In this document: one piece after another, positions 25,855-38,600 of the stretch
Layout of the letters: each line of letters starts with the position of its first letter
Position numbering within the stretch: position 1 is the first letter of the stretch
Source: Rhynochetos jubatus
Lineage: Eukaryota; Chordata; Aves; Eurypygiformes; Rhynochetidae
Reading direction: 5' to 3'
DNA length: 64,000 bases
NCBI GenBank assembly: GCA_027574665.1
Contig: CM050650.1
Span: forward strand, 53,241,304 to 53,305,303
Program-made: the position numbers and the translations under genes
The notes under the pieces: model-generated
The model's input: only the letters and a program-made list of their open reading frames with translations
What the model was told of the DNA's origin: nothing
The model's database searches: none

Positions 25855-28800
25855 ACTTCTGTAGATGTGATCTAAAAAGTGTGATAAGAATGGCTTCTAT
25901 GGCAAAGAAACATTAAAACTGAGGAGCCTGTCCAATTTTGAGAGTTAAATAAATTTGCTGAACCTGTGAGATGGAGAACTGGCTCTAGAGTTAAGCAGAA
26001 CTTCAAGGAACATCAGTGAAAAAATCAGGGTTTTTTAACTTTCTCACAGAACTAAGCAGAAAACTTGAGGAACACCATCAAGATTCGAGGTGGTGCTTCT
26101 CACACACTTATTCCTTTGACTCTCTAATAACATCTAAGTATTAGGAGAGGAAGTTCTTAAAGTCACAAGTTGAAGATTCTGTGACAGTGGGAGCCCCATA
26201 AGCACTCAATAAATATATAAAAAAGAAGCCTCAAGCCATCACTCTACCGACCCTCAGAAGTGCTTTATGGTATTAGGTATATCATTTTATGACAGTTTTT
26301 GAATTACTGTTCTGCTATAAGGGTAGAATATTAATTCTGAATCCAAAGTGTGTTTTGGCATCACACACATATTGAGGCCTTTTTGCATTTTAGATGAGGA
26401 ACAATAAAAGACAATATAAACAAAAAGGATAAAGAAAACATTTCTCATTATTTGTCACTTAAAGTATTATTCTGTTCAAGTTCGGTTCTCATTCTATTTG
26501 TAATACACTTACAAAGTTTAAGAGGGAGGAATACTACTCTATTGCATTTTATAGCATCCTGAGAGTAGTGGTCAATCTACTTCCTTTTCTTACTCAAAGT
26601 AAATTTATCTCGTATTGTTCCACCCATCCACCATGCCACAGGAACAGTTATTGCACTGGGGTCATATGTTTCAGTCTCTGTCCTGTTTTTATTTTGTGAC
26701 TTTGTACCAGACATCAGTAGTTACTGTCAGAGGCAAATTTGGTTTCCTCAATGGTCTTGCTTTTTAAATCTTCCCTGTCCAAAAATGTGTCTATTTCATG
26801 GTTCAGGGACTGAAGCTGTGACCTTCCTAGTTGCTTTCCAGGTATTCTTCAACATTTTAGGGTCACAGGAGAGTCTTTCAGAAGATGAAATGGCAAACAA
26901 CTTTATCTGGAAAATATACAGTATAGTCATATACATAAATGAACAAAAACCATTGCATCAGCAGAGTGGCCCACAGTCCCAGTCTTAATAACTGCTTGGC
27001 TTATTGAGGGTCAAAATTCTACCCATAAAACATTCCTGGTGCATCTGCAGCTTCCCTCATTAAATTGGTTAGACTCAGTCAGGTTGGCTGGTTGTTCTCC
27101 TGTGTGCTCATACCCTCTCCAGTCCAACACAACCCAGGCACCCAGAGACCTCTCAGCCTTGCCACAACCACCTTGCTTTTGTTGAATAATCAACCCTGAT
27201 TACTTTCTGTATTCTTGCCAAGGCTACCAGTACAAGGAAACAGAACAAAAAAACCCTCAAACCTCTTGTTTTTCAGAGACAGCCCTGTTATTGAGTGGAA
27301 TTTTTCTACAACAGGAGCCTAAGTTTACCTGACCTTTAATATAGAAAGCACTGTTGCGGCACAGTAATTCAAATGAGCATTTCTCTTGAGCACCAGCTAT
27401 AAAACTGCAGTTTTTCAAATGAGTTCATGGAAAGTGGTCTGGGCACATAGATAACGGCTGCATCTCACTGGATAGCTGCCCTTAGACTCTGTCTTTATTC
27501 CTGCTGCCATTAATGATTTTCCCTCATGTTGTCAGCACAAAGAGAACAATTTCCATCCCACTAGTAAGCCAGATGTTAAGATCCAAGTACAATGGTATCC
27601 ACAGTGATTCTGGCCTTGCTCCTTGTAGCCAGGACCAAATTCACCTTTGGTGTAATTTTATGGTGGTCAATGGATTTCCACAAGAAATTACTTTGAGGTA
27701 ATGCCCAGCAGACAGCATAGCAGGAACTGTTTACACTGATGCCGATTCCCAGAGCTGTCCCCAGTACTTTTAGGAGAGAGGCTGGAATGAGGAATTTTGA
27801 TTTTTCAGTAGGATGTTTCCAGTGAGTATTTCCCTTCTGAGTAGAAAATGAAATAACTTTTAAATGTACAAAAAGTGACATAAAACTGTATGCAATCTCT
27901 TTTATTGGACTAACTAAAAATAAGAGGCTGGCTTCCATTACTGTTGGGAAGCTATAAAAGACTGGGGATGTGATTTAGTAGATAATGTTATTTTGCTTCT
28001 CTGACAAAGGTACACCCATCAATAACTTCCATTATTATGTTTTTCTGTCCTCTAAAAGTAGCTGTTTATTTGCTCTACATCTTTTTCTTCTCAGAAACTG
28101 TTTGTGGGACAGTTCCCTTTAAAGAATAATTAATTTTAGTTTATAAATTACAGGATTCCTTGCAGTTTCCCTGAATAAGTTAGAAGACATCATAGGTAAT
28201 TCTCTCTCCATTTCCATTTGTCATGCTTGCACTGCCTGCAAAGAAGAAGAAAACTCCCGTGCCAGTATGGAACTCAGCTGCAGGAAGGGAATCTGGGGTT
28301 GACCCATCAGTCAGGGGTGAGCACAACTAGGCACTGCTGTGCAGCAACAGGCCATTACCACCTGATGACTTCAAGGCCTTTACTAGGGTGTGTGGAGGAG
28401 ATTTGGGACCCCTATGGCTCTCTGTGACAAAGAGGAAGAGATCACCATCAAACTCCATGACACAGGTGGCAACAAACAGGTAGGCGTAAAGAAAACAGAA
28501 TACAGCCTCACCTTCTTTCAGACAGCAACACCAGCATCCATCAGCAATGTTCTCTGAGGTTTAATATCTGCTAGCAGTTAATGAGCCAAAGCACTGTGTG
28601 GGCCATTAACTCCTCCCAGCTGGTTATTGGTTCCCCAGGAAATGCCCTGCACCTCAGTCATGATTGTTCAATTACACCCGCATGGCTGGGTCCTCCAGCC
28701 TTGCTGTGCCAGCACATTTCTAACTGCTGTGTTTCCAGCCACTAACTAAAAGGCTGCATCCCAGTTGGAAAGTCAGTGGAGGGAGAAGGACATGAGGGAT

Positions 28801-29868
28801 GGCTGATAGGCAGCTGTGGTCAGTTCTGCATCTCACTGGCTTTTGAGCAGAGCAGAGTGTGCTGGAAGTGGATTCAAGTGGAAAGGAAAGCAAGCAAGAG
28901 TCATGCTGGCTCCTTAGCTTAGCTGTGGGCCATGATAAAACCCGTGGAAGTCAGGAGCCTCCTCCAGCATCTGCCCTGCAGAACATGTGGTTCTGAACAC
29001 CACACAGAGGTGTTCAGGAAACCTACTGGCCGCATTGTATAGGCAAGTCCGATTTTTTTGTTTTGTAAAGCCTCCTCTTTCACACTTCTTATTAATAGAC
29101 ACTGTGGAAACTGCAGTGTGAATCTGCTGTCAAAATGTTTGGTTTTGACACTGTGAAACCTTTTTCATAAAGTTAAATCACTAGGTCACTTCAGTGTCAG
29201 AATATTATCTATCTACATTATGTGTATGTAACAGCTCATGTAGTATTTACTTGCAAGGTAAATCAAAGCGGTAACGTTGAGATGAGCTGTTTTCATAGCA
29301 ATAGAATTGAAACAGAAAGGCTCATTTTTCAAATGAGAAGAGTCTAAATGAATCAATGCTGTCATCTTTCTGTGAAATGTGTCAATTTTAATAGAACTGT
29401 CTCTTTAATGGAAACATTATTCTGTCAGAAATTTTCCAACCAGTTGTATACCCAGCAGCAACTGGTAAAAATGCCAAGCACTGGCTTTGAAGTCTGTCCC
29501 ACTAGCCCAGGGCAGTTTGACCAGTGAGCCAGCCAACAACCTTCTTTGCCTGAGAGGAGCTGCTGCTGCCACTTCCATGTGAGGGTGCAGGCAGGTCCCC
29601 CTGCCAGCTCCAGTGTTGGGATCTGCCCTCACTGCATGGCTGCTTGCTGAGTCCTCAGTTTTCTTCCTTCTCTGCCACCTTGCAGCTGCTTATCATCTCC
29701 TGTAGTGTCACATACTAAACTGTCAGTACTCCTTTTTCAGGCAGAATGGCAAACTATAAAAGCCAAGGGGTTCAAATCCCACCCAACTGCTCAAGTCCGA
29801 AGGGGCAACTAGGGAGGCACCTTCCAGTACTTTGGAATATTTTTTATTTGCATTTTATGTGCATTTTG
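25855..29868. other. Unique sequence, no gene recognised
   Basis: No named repeat is visible. A 48-codon plus-strand frame (28414-28557) and a 120-codon minus-strand frame (27576-27938) exist, but neither resembles a known protein nor has a convincing exon structure. A stretch near 28220-28900 is slightly GC-richer. Confidence 0.5.
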
Positions 29869-30288
29869 TGTGGTGGGCTGACCCTGGCTGCAGGCCAGAT
29901 GCCCATCAATGCTGTTCTATCACTGCCCTCCTGAGCTGGGCAGGGGAGAGAAAATGTAAGGAAAGGCTCGTGGGTCAAGATAAGGACAAGGAGGGGTCAC
30001 TCAGCAATTGCTGTCATGGGAAAAACAGACAACTTGGGGAAATTAGTTTAATTTATTAACAGTCAAATCAGAGTAGGGTAATGAGCAATAAAACTAAATC
30101 TTAAAACACCTTCCCCCCAACCCTCCCTTCTTCACAAACTTAGCTTTGCTCCCAATTTCTCTGCCTCCTCCAGCAGTGCAGGGGGATAGGGAATGGGGGT
30201 TGTGGTCAGTCCATCACACGTCTCTGCCGCTCCTTCCTCCTCAGGGGGAGGCATCCTCACACTTTGTCCCTGCTTCAGTGTGGGGTCA
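29869..30288 (-). mobile_element. Truncated ERV-type LTR, minus strand
   Basis: The plus strand begins TGTGGTGGGCTGACCCTGGC and continues with sequence that is the reverse complement of the 3' half of the LTR at 44835-45807. Shared landmarks include GGAAAGGCTCGTGGGTCAAG, AAATTAGTTTAATTTATTAAC and ACACCTTCCCCCCAACC. The minus-strand polyadenylation signal is intact. Similarity stops at about 30288 after CAGTGTGGGGTC, right where the tandem-repeat part of the other copy begins, so the 5' half of this LTR is missing. No clear target duplication is seen. Two frames of about 70 codons in it are chance. Confidence 0.75.
30052..30057 (-). promoter_or_regulatory. Polyadenylation signal of the LTR fragment
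   Basis: AATAAA on the minus strand, within TTAATAAATTAAAC. It lies in the expected 3' part of the LTR. The corresponding site in the 45-kb copy is mutated (ACAAATTAAA). Confidence 0.5.
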
Positions 30289-31477
30289 TTTGTTTTCATG
30301 TGTAAACATGTAAATAAGTTTTGGATGTTCATGGGGACTCCCAAAATACCTGGAACTATGTAGTTCAGGGAACCAGTCTAGAGAGTTTTATCCTGGTTGC
30401 TGCTGGCGAATCAAGGCACAGTATCTGTAACTTCTACACCTATTAAATTCTCACCAGGTAAGTGTATGTGTTAGCTGGGTTTAATCAGAAAAACTGGGCT
30501 GCAAGAAGTCTGTTGTACAGAATCTACTTTTTAAAATGTAAGTTAAACAAGTTTTCTTTTCCTGGGTATAGCATTGTATCTTTTGTCCAACTGGAATCAT
30601 TATTCAAAAGCTCTGGAAGCCAGGTAGTATTAGTGTGAGATTAAAAAAAAAAAAATTTTTTTGATTTAATTTAAAAGCAGTATGTTAAGAGCAACATCTG
30701 TAGAGCGAATTCCAGACGCAATTTCCAAATAGACTTTTGATCTTCTGTCCTCATGCAATACATGGTGAGAGGGTGTTGCTACAGCAGAATGCAAATGAAG
30801 TAGGTATTCTGTTTCTCTATACCAAACCTTAAAAATCTCAAATCCACTTGTACTCCTAATGCTGTGTTCAGCTTGTAAAAAAAAAAAAAAAAAAATCCTT
30901 AAGAACAAAGGAAGTGAGTTCAAAGGTATGAAGAGTAGTGATGCTGAGACCCCTGCCTCAGGGTCTGTGACCCATTGTTGTGCAGGGCCACAGTTATCAC
31001 CATCCTCAGGGGGTATCAGGCAGACGCTGGCGGTGGTGGTGGCAATGGCGATGCAGTTGGCATCTGCACAGCACTTGCCAGGGAGAGGGGGAATTGGGAT
31101 GGCATTCAGACAATGTTTTCTTTACACGTTTCAGAGGCTAAAGATCTCTACCTTCCCACTAGAAGATGCTATTTCTGCCAGGTCCTTTTGCTTTCTCTTG
31201 CCAAGGTTTGCCCTGAACTGACCTTGCAGTTTTCTCTCCGTGCTCTTGTCCCTCAGGCCGAGCTGGGCTGCCCAGAAGGTAGCAGTGCTACCAGGATAGA
31301 GTGGAGTTCAGGGCAAGCCTCGCCCTTAAGTGCTGATGCAGCAGAGCTCTGCTTCCTGCTGTATGTTCATTATTATTCTGTCAGTGGTTTACTTTTTGTA
31401 GTTACCTCAAATATGGTTTACATGAGCTACAGTTGCATCTTTGACAAGTGTAGCTAGAAAATCTCTGTTTTCCTCTG
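30289..31477. other. Unique sequence with A-tracts and an unexplained 160-codon frame
   Basis: This stretch contains (A)13(T)7 at 30643-30662 and (A)19 at 30877-30895. The plus-strand frame 30975-31457 is open for 160 codons and includes a Gly-rich string from GGTGGTGGTGGC. It overlaps a second open plus-strand frame (30859-31221) and I recognise neither. GC content is raised here, which lengthens chance frames. Confidence 0.4.
30877..30895. repeat. Homopolymer (A)19
   Basis: Nineteen A residues follow GCTTGT. No processed-gene body or AATAAA precedes it. Confidence 0.85.
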
Positions 31478-31582
31478 AATCATAGAATCTTTTAGGTTGG
31501 AAAAGACCATTAAGATCATCAAGTCCAACCATCAACGTAACACTGCTGATACCACCACTAAACCACATCTCTAAGCACCTTG
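31478..31582 (-). mobile_element. CR1 LINE 3' end, minus strand
   Basis: The plus strand reads AATCATAGAATCTTTTAGGTTGG and then ATCATCAAGTCCAACCATC, the reverse complement of a CR1 3' terminus and 3' untranslated region. It ends near CTCTAAGCACCTTGAA. The subfamily is of the same type as the copies at 13.9 kb and 46.5 kb, which share the ATGGTTGGACT part. No coding sequence remains. Confidence 0.88.
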
Positions 31583-33632
31583 AATGGCTGGTGCTTTGTA
31601 ATCTGCTCTTACAAAAACAGTCTAGAGAGAGAGTGTCTCAATGACGGCTCCTTCAGCAGTGCCTCCAGGAAAGCCTTCTCCTACACACCTGTCCATCAGT
31701 GTTGTCTCCTGTGAAAGACAAGGAGAAGCTTCTGCCATCGTTGTGCTTGTAACTCATAAATTGTGCTCCACGGCTACACTTTGCAGGCTCCACCAGCACG
31801 GTTCCCAGAGTGAAAGCCAAAACAACTCCCCATAAATGCTAATGAGGGTCATGTGGATAAGTCTTTATTTGCTGCCCATTAAACCTCCCCTGAAGGACAA
31901 TTTCCAAGACTTTAAAACTTCAGTCAGAGGAGGAGGGGGGGGGGGAGGAATATTAAGACTCTTCTAATGTCAGTGCCTTTTGGCCAGTTTCGTTACTTTC
32001 ATTTTATTCCTTGCCACTGATCCTTAAATAGAATTTATGGCTGTCCATTTTGCACTCACCTTTCTCATAGGGTCGTAGATGTATCCATGCAGAATGATTA
32101 CTGTCATACAGCCCCAGGAAGTAAATGCTCTGGGAAAAAGAGCTCTAGGGAAAAAAGGAGTAAATCTCTTGGAAAAAAAAAAAACCAAGATTCTCCTAGC
32201 TGCTGTAGAAAAGACCCAAAAGGGACTGCCTAGCCCCTGCAGCTTTGCATACATCACAGCAGCAATTTTATGGTTAGTCTTGCCACATCCAGCATTATCC
32301 TTAGTAAGAGCACAGTTTTACAGAAAGAATCCAGTGTTCATGGAGGAAAAGTTACGATTGTCAGTATGCTGGCAGACAATAATCTTCCATTTACTTGTAA
32401 GGATCACATCTTCTCATACCACAAGAAACTCTGCGCAGTCCCCAAAGTGCCATGTGTACAGTGAAGCAACAACACACACACTTTCCTAGTAATATCTTTG
32501 ACAGAACTGCCAAAGTGGTAGTTATAATTCACCCTGTTATTGTGACTCCTTTATGTGCCACTTCACTGGTGGTGTCTTATCGCAGGGATGTGTTAGCACG
32601 TTGGTTTGGTTTTATATATACGATGGAGTGGAGTAGATGCATCGTTTCAGTGACGCCTTCTCACTTGGGTCAGGGATCTGGTTGCCATCTTGAGGTGTCC
32701 TGCATGCTGGTCCAATATGTGCATGTGTGAAAGCCAGCATGTCACCATCTAACCTGATGAGCCGGGGAAAGGTTGCTGACGAGATGCGGTGCCCTGAATG
32801 TGCTTTCTGTAAAGAGATTATGTAGTGCCTCCAGTGCCATCTGCAAAGAAAAACCTACATAAACTAACACAGAAACATAGAAATTGAGAGGATGCTACTG
32901 GTTTCAGCAGGTTTTTAAGGATTCAGAACAAGGTCATGAATAATTTCATTCAAATTGGCTGAGCAAAATTTCCAAAATTTTCAGAACTTCATCCTTCAAA
33001 ATGAAAGATAACACAGTAATTACCCAAAAAAAACCCTAACACTGCAGAGCTGTCTTACTCAACAGAATAGTAGCTCTTATGTGATCTCTCTTCACTTTTG
33101 ACATTGTCTTATTCTGAGAGATTGACTTTAGTGTGACACCAGTCATGTTACCTACTTATAACCACTAAACAGCTTACTGCCAAAGGGCAGAATAGTTTTA
33201 AAATGTTTACCATCTACTTATGAAGTAATATGTAAAAAAACCTAAGTAAACCGGTCTTGAATTTTGAGAAATAAAATCTATTTTTTGTCTTTCCTCCCTT
33301 AGCTCCTGTTTATCTTTTCACTTGGTCGTACTTGTGACTAGAATTAGAAATGTCAGTACCACCAGTGAAAAAATATTAGGCGCTCAGATCCTGTTTCAGC
33401 TGGAATTGAGCACTGAAGTACAAGGGAACTATTTGAAAAATCACAGTTTTCAGTGTTATTTGCTAGCTACAAGGAATCCTAAAACATTTTAAGTAATGAA
33501 GAAGATAGGGCTTACACTTTAAAAGATGCCCACCGTACCTTAGGCAAGGTTACTGATGTGAAATACCTAGCTTCCTCAGGAGAAAGAATTACACAAAATC
33601 TTGCAAACATTTGTCCTTATGAAAATTTCCAC

Positions 33633-33648
33633 TTTTTTTTTTTTTTTT
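33633..33648. repeat. Homopolymer (T)16
   Basis: Sixteen T residues followed by CTTTTAATAACTC. Simple sequence only. Confidence 0.8.
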
Positions 33649-35604
33649 CTTTTAATAACTCAAGAACTTGTAAATCTGAAACACCCACGTGTGGTAGTAC
33701 TTAAAGCAAGGGAACTGGAACCTTTTGGAATTTTTTCACGCTTCTTTCAGAATCAGCAGAGGGTTGCGAAGTGAAAGGTTGACATATGGGTCACTTTTGC
33801 TGACACACTTGCTAGATCAGAAGCAGCTGCCAGACAATTTGTTTCAAGGACATAGAAATCATTGAGTTACAGTAAGAGAGCTGCACACATCTTAAAGGGT
33901 AGCTCCTCTGCAGAAAGGTGTACCTAAGTTTGAAAATTGTCCCCTTCACTAACTAGATAATATACAGAAGAAAAACAGCATTGTAGGTCTTTTATAAGAA
34001 TTGATTTGCTAACTGTAAGATATTTTGGTTAATTTCCTCTTTTGTAACAATAGTTGGACCAGAACTGAAGTGCATAAAAAATTCACAAACATAAAATAAT
34101 TTCAAAGAAATAAACTTCTTGCAGAAAACCAGAACCTATTTATCAGACATACAAAATTTCTCAGGAAAAATATCTGACTTCCTTCACTGTCTTTAAATTT
34201 TCTGCTTGCTCACATTGTGAAATTAGTGTGGCTTTTGATGATCTTTATGGTAGAGTCCCCATGTAAGGTGTGCACTTTGGGTTTTTTTGTTAGTTTGCAC
34301 TAATCACGAGTACAGCAAAGTCTGTTTATGGTCCCAAAGGTGATTGGTACTATTTGTATGTAATTTTTGCTGAATGAGTCTTCTCAATTGGCATATTTTT
34401 GCTGCCTAAAAAGTTCTTACTAATATTCTCATTTGTAAAACCAACACAATAATGGGAAAGTGAGCTGAGGTATACTGTGATATAGTCACTTATATTCGAC
34501 TGATGGGCCTTACTACTGCAGAGGACACTTTGCACTTGAGCTTAGGTTGCTGGGCTGACAGAAGGCAGTGAAACAGAAGTCACTGAGAGACTGTAAAGAT
34601 AAAACCTTCATGAACATCTGTAAAAAATTAACAAAACCTTCCTGAAAACATAAGATATATGGCATGTAAAGAACACTTCATTTGTTTCATGTATTCACTG
34701 AGTATAATTTTTTTCCTCTCACAGCATACACACTCCAAGAGACAAAGTTGTTAATGAAGGGTTAATCTTTACCTGATGCTTATTCCTCATATACACCTCA
34801 GTCTCTAACACTGCAGTCATTTGCTGTGCCGGCTGTGATGGTGCCATGGAGAGTAATGACTGCAGTTGACAAATTAGGCATGGAGCAGACTAACTGCAGC
34901 AATAGTCTTGTTTCTATCACTTCAACTCACTTGCAGGCTTGAAACTGGGCACCTAGGTAGGTTGTGTAATTTCTTCTGCTTACTTTGGTTAACTTAAATT
35001 ACTTCTTATTTCATCATGTCTTAATGTTGGCTGGAGTCTCTGACTCTCTTCATGGATATCCTGCCACCACAAGCACAAAGCAGAGCTCCCAATCTTCCCA
35101 AAAAATCTCTATTTTTTCTTTAGCAGAAACCTCTTCATCTTCCTTGCCAGTTTGTTCTTTACAATAGATCTCTTTTTGACCCTAAAACTGCATCAGAGGT
35201 AAAGTTTTCCCCTTACTCCCTCCATAACCTTCTGAAAATTGGCTACCTTTCCTCTCCATCTTCACAGATAAATTTCTTATTCCCCTGCTATGACTAGAAG
35301 ACTGCTGCAACAATCCTTTTCCTGGCTTGTCAGTACTGTCTTGAGGAGGGTGGAGAGGTTGCATTCACTGGTAGAATGAACTATTCATCTAAAAAAAATA
35401 TCACAGCACTACTTGTCACTTCAGCTATGATCCACTACAAAACCTTTCTCTCCCTTTCTCTGCTGTGAAATACCTGCCTAGGCTATCCCCCTTTTCTGCT
35501 GTTGACCCCTTCCTCGGCTTTGCCAATAATACCAGTATTCCTGTTTTCCTCTCATGTAAGAAAAGGTCTCCAAAACTTCTTCTGCAAAACTGCCACTTAA
35601 TGTC

Positions 35605-35621
35605 AAAAAAAAAAAAAAAAA
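35605..35621. repeat. Homopolymer (A)17 after a pyrimidine-rich segment
   Basis: Seventeen A residues end a roughly 600-bp pyrimidine-rich plus-strand segment. There is no AATAAA upstream, so a processed retrocopy is not supported. Confidence 0.8.
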
Positions 35622-38600
35622 GCATGTGCTTGTTAAAATTCAGGCAGCAGACAGGCTGGGGTTACTTAGTTCCAGGTTAACTAGTATTGAGTCATCATTA
35701 TCTCTCTGTTTCCTGTCCTCCTGTCCTGGCTCAGCAGATATTTTTCATTACTTACATCACACTTAGGTTTTACCTTCCTATATAAGATATGTACTCCACC
35801 TTGTAGGATGAAACCCACATGCTGGATTAGTTTCTGACAGCTGCTTCAATACAATAAGAGAAATTATATGTTACTACCTAAGTTGTGGAGAGTGAGACCT
35901 GCACTTGTAGGCCTGTCAGTCTAATTGGCACCTTTCACAGCCACCATAATTTGTGTGAAAATGGCTGACACAGAACAAATTCCTGTTTTATATTAGAACA
36001 CCTAGCAAACACAGATATGAAGGGCTGTACTAGTTGAGAGAGTTGGAAGAAAGCTATTGATGAAGCAGTATTTCATGATGTTTGGCATGTGTAGTATCAC
36101 ATGCTGTGAGCACTGTGTGTGTTTGGGATGTGAGATTGGGGGTCATATAGATACACTTGAGACAGCAGCTCTGCATTAAGGAGTGGTTCTTGTTGGAAAG
36201 GGAAAGAGAAAAGCATATGAACAAACTTTACATGGGAAGTGGTTGCCTTTCAAATAAACCTCTTCCATAAATGAAAATGCAGCCTTTATTCCACAGCCTA
36301 GTGAAGCCTGTAAAACCAGTTGGAAGAGCATCAGTCACTCCCCAGCAGAGTGCCAAAAGTAGGCACAGTACCTCCCAGCATGGGGGAACTGCCAGGGGAG
36401 GGTTTGCCTCTCAGCAGTATTGCTTGCCCCTGAGCACACCACCAAGCCATGGCTGAGGTGTCACAGCGACCCCCTTCCTTGGAGAGAAGCAAGAGGTCTG
36501 CCCGAGAAGCTGCATTTGGGTGTCTGAGATTCTGCATTTTGTGATGTGGGCACAGCTTGCCCCAGGTACCACTGCTGAGTGATGCTGATGCACTACCATC
36601 TGAGCAGAGGCAGGCTGGACAGACCAATACAAGATACACAATGCTTCTGAACTGGCTGCTTTTCACATCCCCATGAGGCATTGATAGCTTTTAAAATACA
36701 TTTTTAAAATAAGCTTTTTATGACAATAGGTGAACTCAGAGCCAGGTGAAAGCTTGCCATTCAAAAGCCATTTTGAAAGGGGAAAGCATATGCATAGCTA
36801 TACAAGATAGCTATACAAGTGTTTTCTATTAAAAAATAAGCCCATAGTCAAAAGAGGTGATACCACGAAAATGAGCTCTATAATGTGGGGCTATAAACCC
36901 GATATACTACCAGCATTTGCACATTATTTGGCATGGATGTGTTGGGTATTTCTGGTAGTGTGAAGAAGCCATCTTTTTATGTCCTACTAATCTAGTGTTA
37001 TCATCTCTGCCTACCACCATTTCAAAGCAGATAAAACAGTATAACCAGTTCTGTTTCCACAGGCTAATCTGCATTGCCCTCATCTTGCCACTTCACTGGT
37101 ATTTAATGTTGTCCCTACAAACATGCTGATTCAGCTTGACCTTCACCTCACACTTACTATCCCCTCTCAACCAACTTTGCAGCCACCTTGCCAGAAATCT
37201 TTAGTTTAGATACAGTCTGGGTCCCTGCTTCTCTGCCAAATATTCTTTTTTTATGTGCATCAGTCCAGATTTTCCATTCCTTTGCTTCGGTGTAATTCAG
37301 TTATGCTTAATTGGGTTACCCCTGACATCCTCCAGCAGCAGAGAAGAGACCTGGCCGATCATCTTTGTTTTGTCAACTGTAATTCTCAGTTACAGTCTTC
37401 TGTAACTATCATCTCCAATTCACTGCCTGTTTCAGAGCAGGGCTGGACAAAGCTCAGTCTGAATGGTGAGTAGTGCATAAATGGATTGCTAGACCAATCC
37501 CTGCAGCCCCTGGGAGAGCACCAGACCACATTGGAAGCTGCTCAAACACACAAGAGAACCTCTGCACTGAAGGGTGTCCAGTTAAAATAGGCAAGGAGGA
37601 TGGCTGGAGGGAAGGTGTTACCGTAACAAAGATGCGGAGCTGAGGAAACACTGATTTGCCAGGGTTTTATAGACGAAAACTGTACAGATACCGTTAAGGT
37701 TTGACTCAGTTCCTCATCCTCATGACACTACTCCTCTTCCCATCTACAAGCACATTTTAAAAACATATTTCTTCTCCGCTCTTTCATTTTTCTTTTTTTT
37801 TTTCCACAGCTAAATAGAGTTATAGTTGGCCATTCATTCCTTAGTCTCATTACTTTCATTACAGTTTCATTACTTAGGGCAAGGCTCGCTCTCCCCACTG
37901 AAGTCAGCAAGGGCACGCTGCTAGTGATTTTTATTTCCAGGAAATGCAGTGCTGAAGAAAGGGTGTCTGTAAGGATCTTTTTGCAGATTTTCTCAAGCTT
38001 TTATAGACACTTCAGGTAGCATTAGGTGACTTTGTGTTTTCTGAGAACAATAAGATTGCCACAAGACAGTTAGTGTTTTGCCTCTTGAAGATTTAGGAAC
38101 AAAATTAACGCATGGATGTAGCCAATATGAATTTTTGAACATCTTTGAGAAATGAAAGTGGCTGCTAACATTTTTTATGAAGACGGTATAGAAAATGATC
38201 CATGTCAGAATGAAAATATTTAATACTGATAGCTCCTGTTTGGAAGACACCATTAATTCTTTGTCACATGGCTCAGTATTTCAGCAAATGATTTTGTGCG
38301 TACGGGCATATTTAAAGATGAGGTTCTTGCATCTTAGTGCAAGCAATTAAAAAACTACTTTGTAGTTTATCATATTACCATTATTCATTGTGTTTCATTG
38401 GTATGTTCTCTTTATTGTATTAGCCCTTTATAGTAAAAGCTTTGCGTGTGTTATGTTTTTTGAAAGGGAAGATTAAACTGCTTACTATTCTACAATAAAC
38501 AGATGTGAAATAGAGGCAGCAATAAAAACACATAGCCTTTTGGTAAGCCGCTGGATGTGATGTCAGGATCAGAGATCCAGGCTAAATAAATTTGTTACTT

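Noticed and set aside
28414..28557. Small plus-strand frame starting MALCDKEEE with an internal CAG|GTAGGC
   Set aside because: Only 47 codons, with no recognisable family and no partner exon. The coding look is no better than chance in this GC-richer patch.
29768..29790. tRNA-like B box (GGTTCAAATCC)
   Set aside because: The T-stem forms only about three pairs, and no A box, anticodon arm or acceptor stem can be built around it.
29861..30300. Target duplication around the truncated LTR (CATTTTG against CATTTG)
   Set aside because: The match is imperfect and the element is truncated on the right, so the resemblance is not evidence of an integration site.
32079..32489. 136-codon plus-strand frame as a gene
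   Set aside because: It has no recognised domain, runs through a poly-A stretch giving a Lys run, and has no promoter or splice context.
35000..35621. Pyrimidine-rich segment ending in A17 as a processed retrocopy
   Set aside because: No AATAAA before the A-run, no long frame and no flanking duplication seen.
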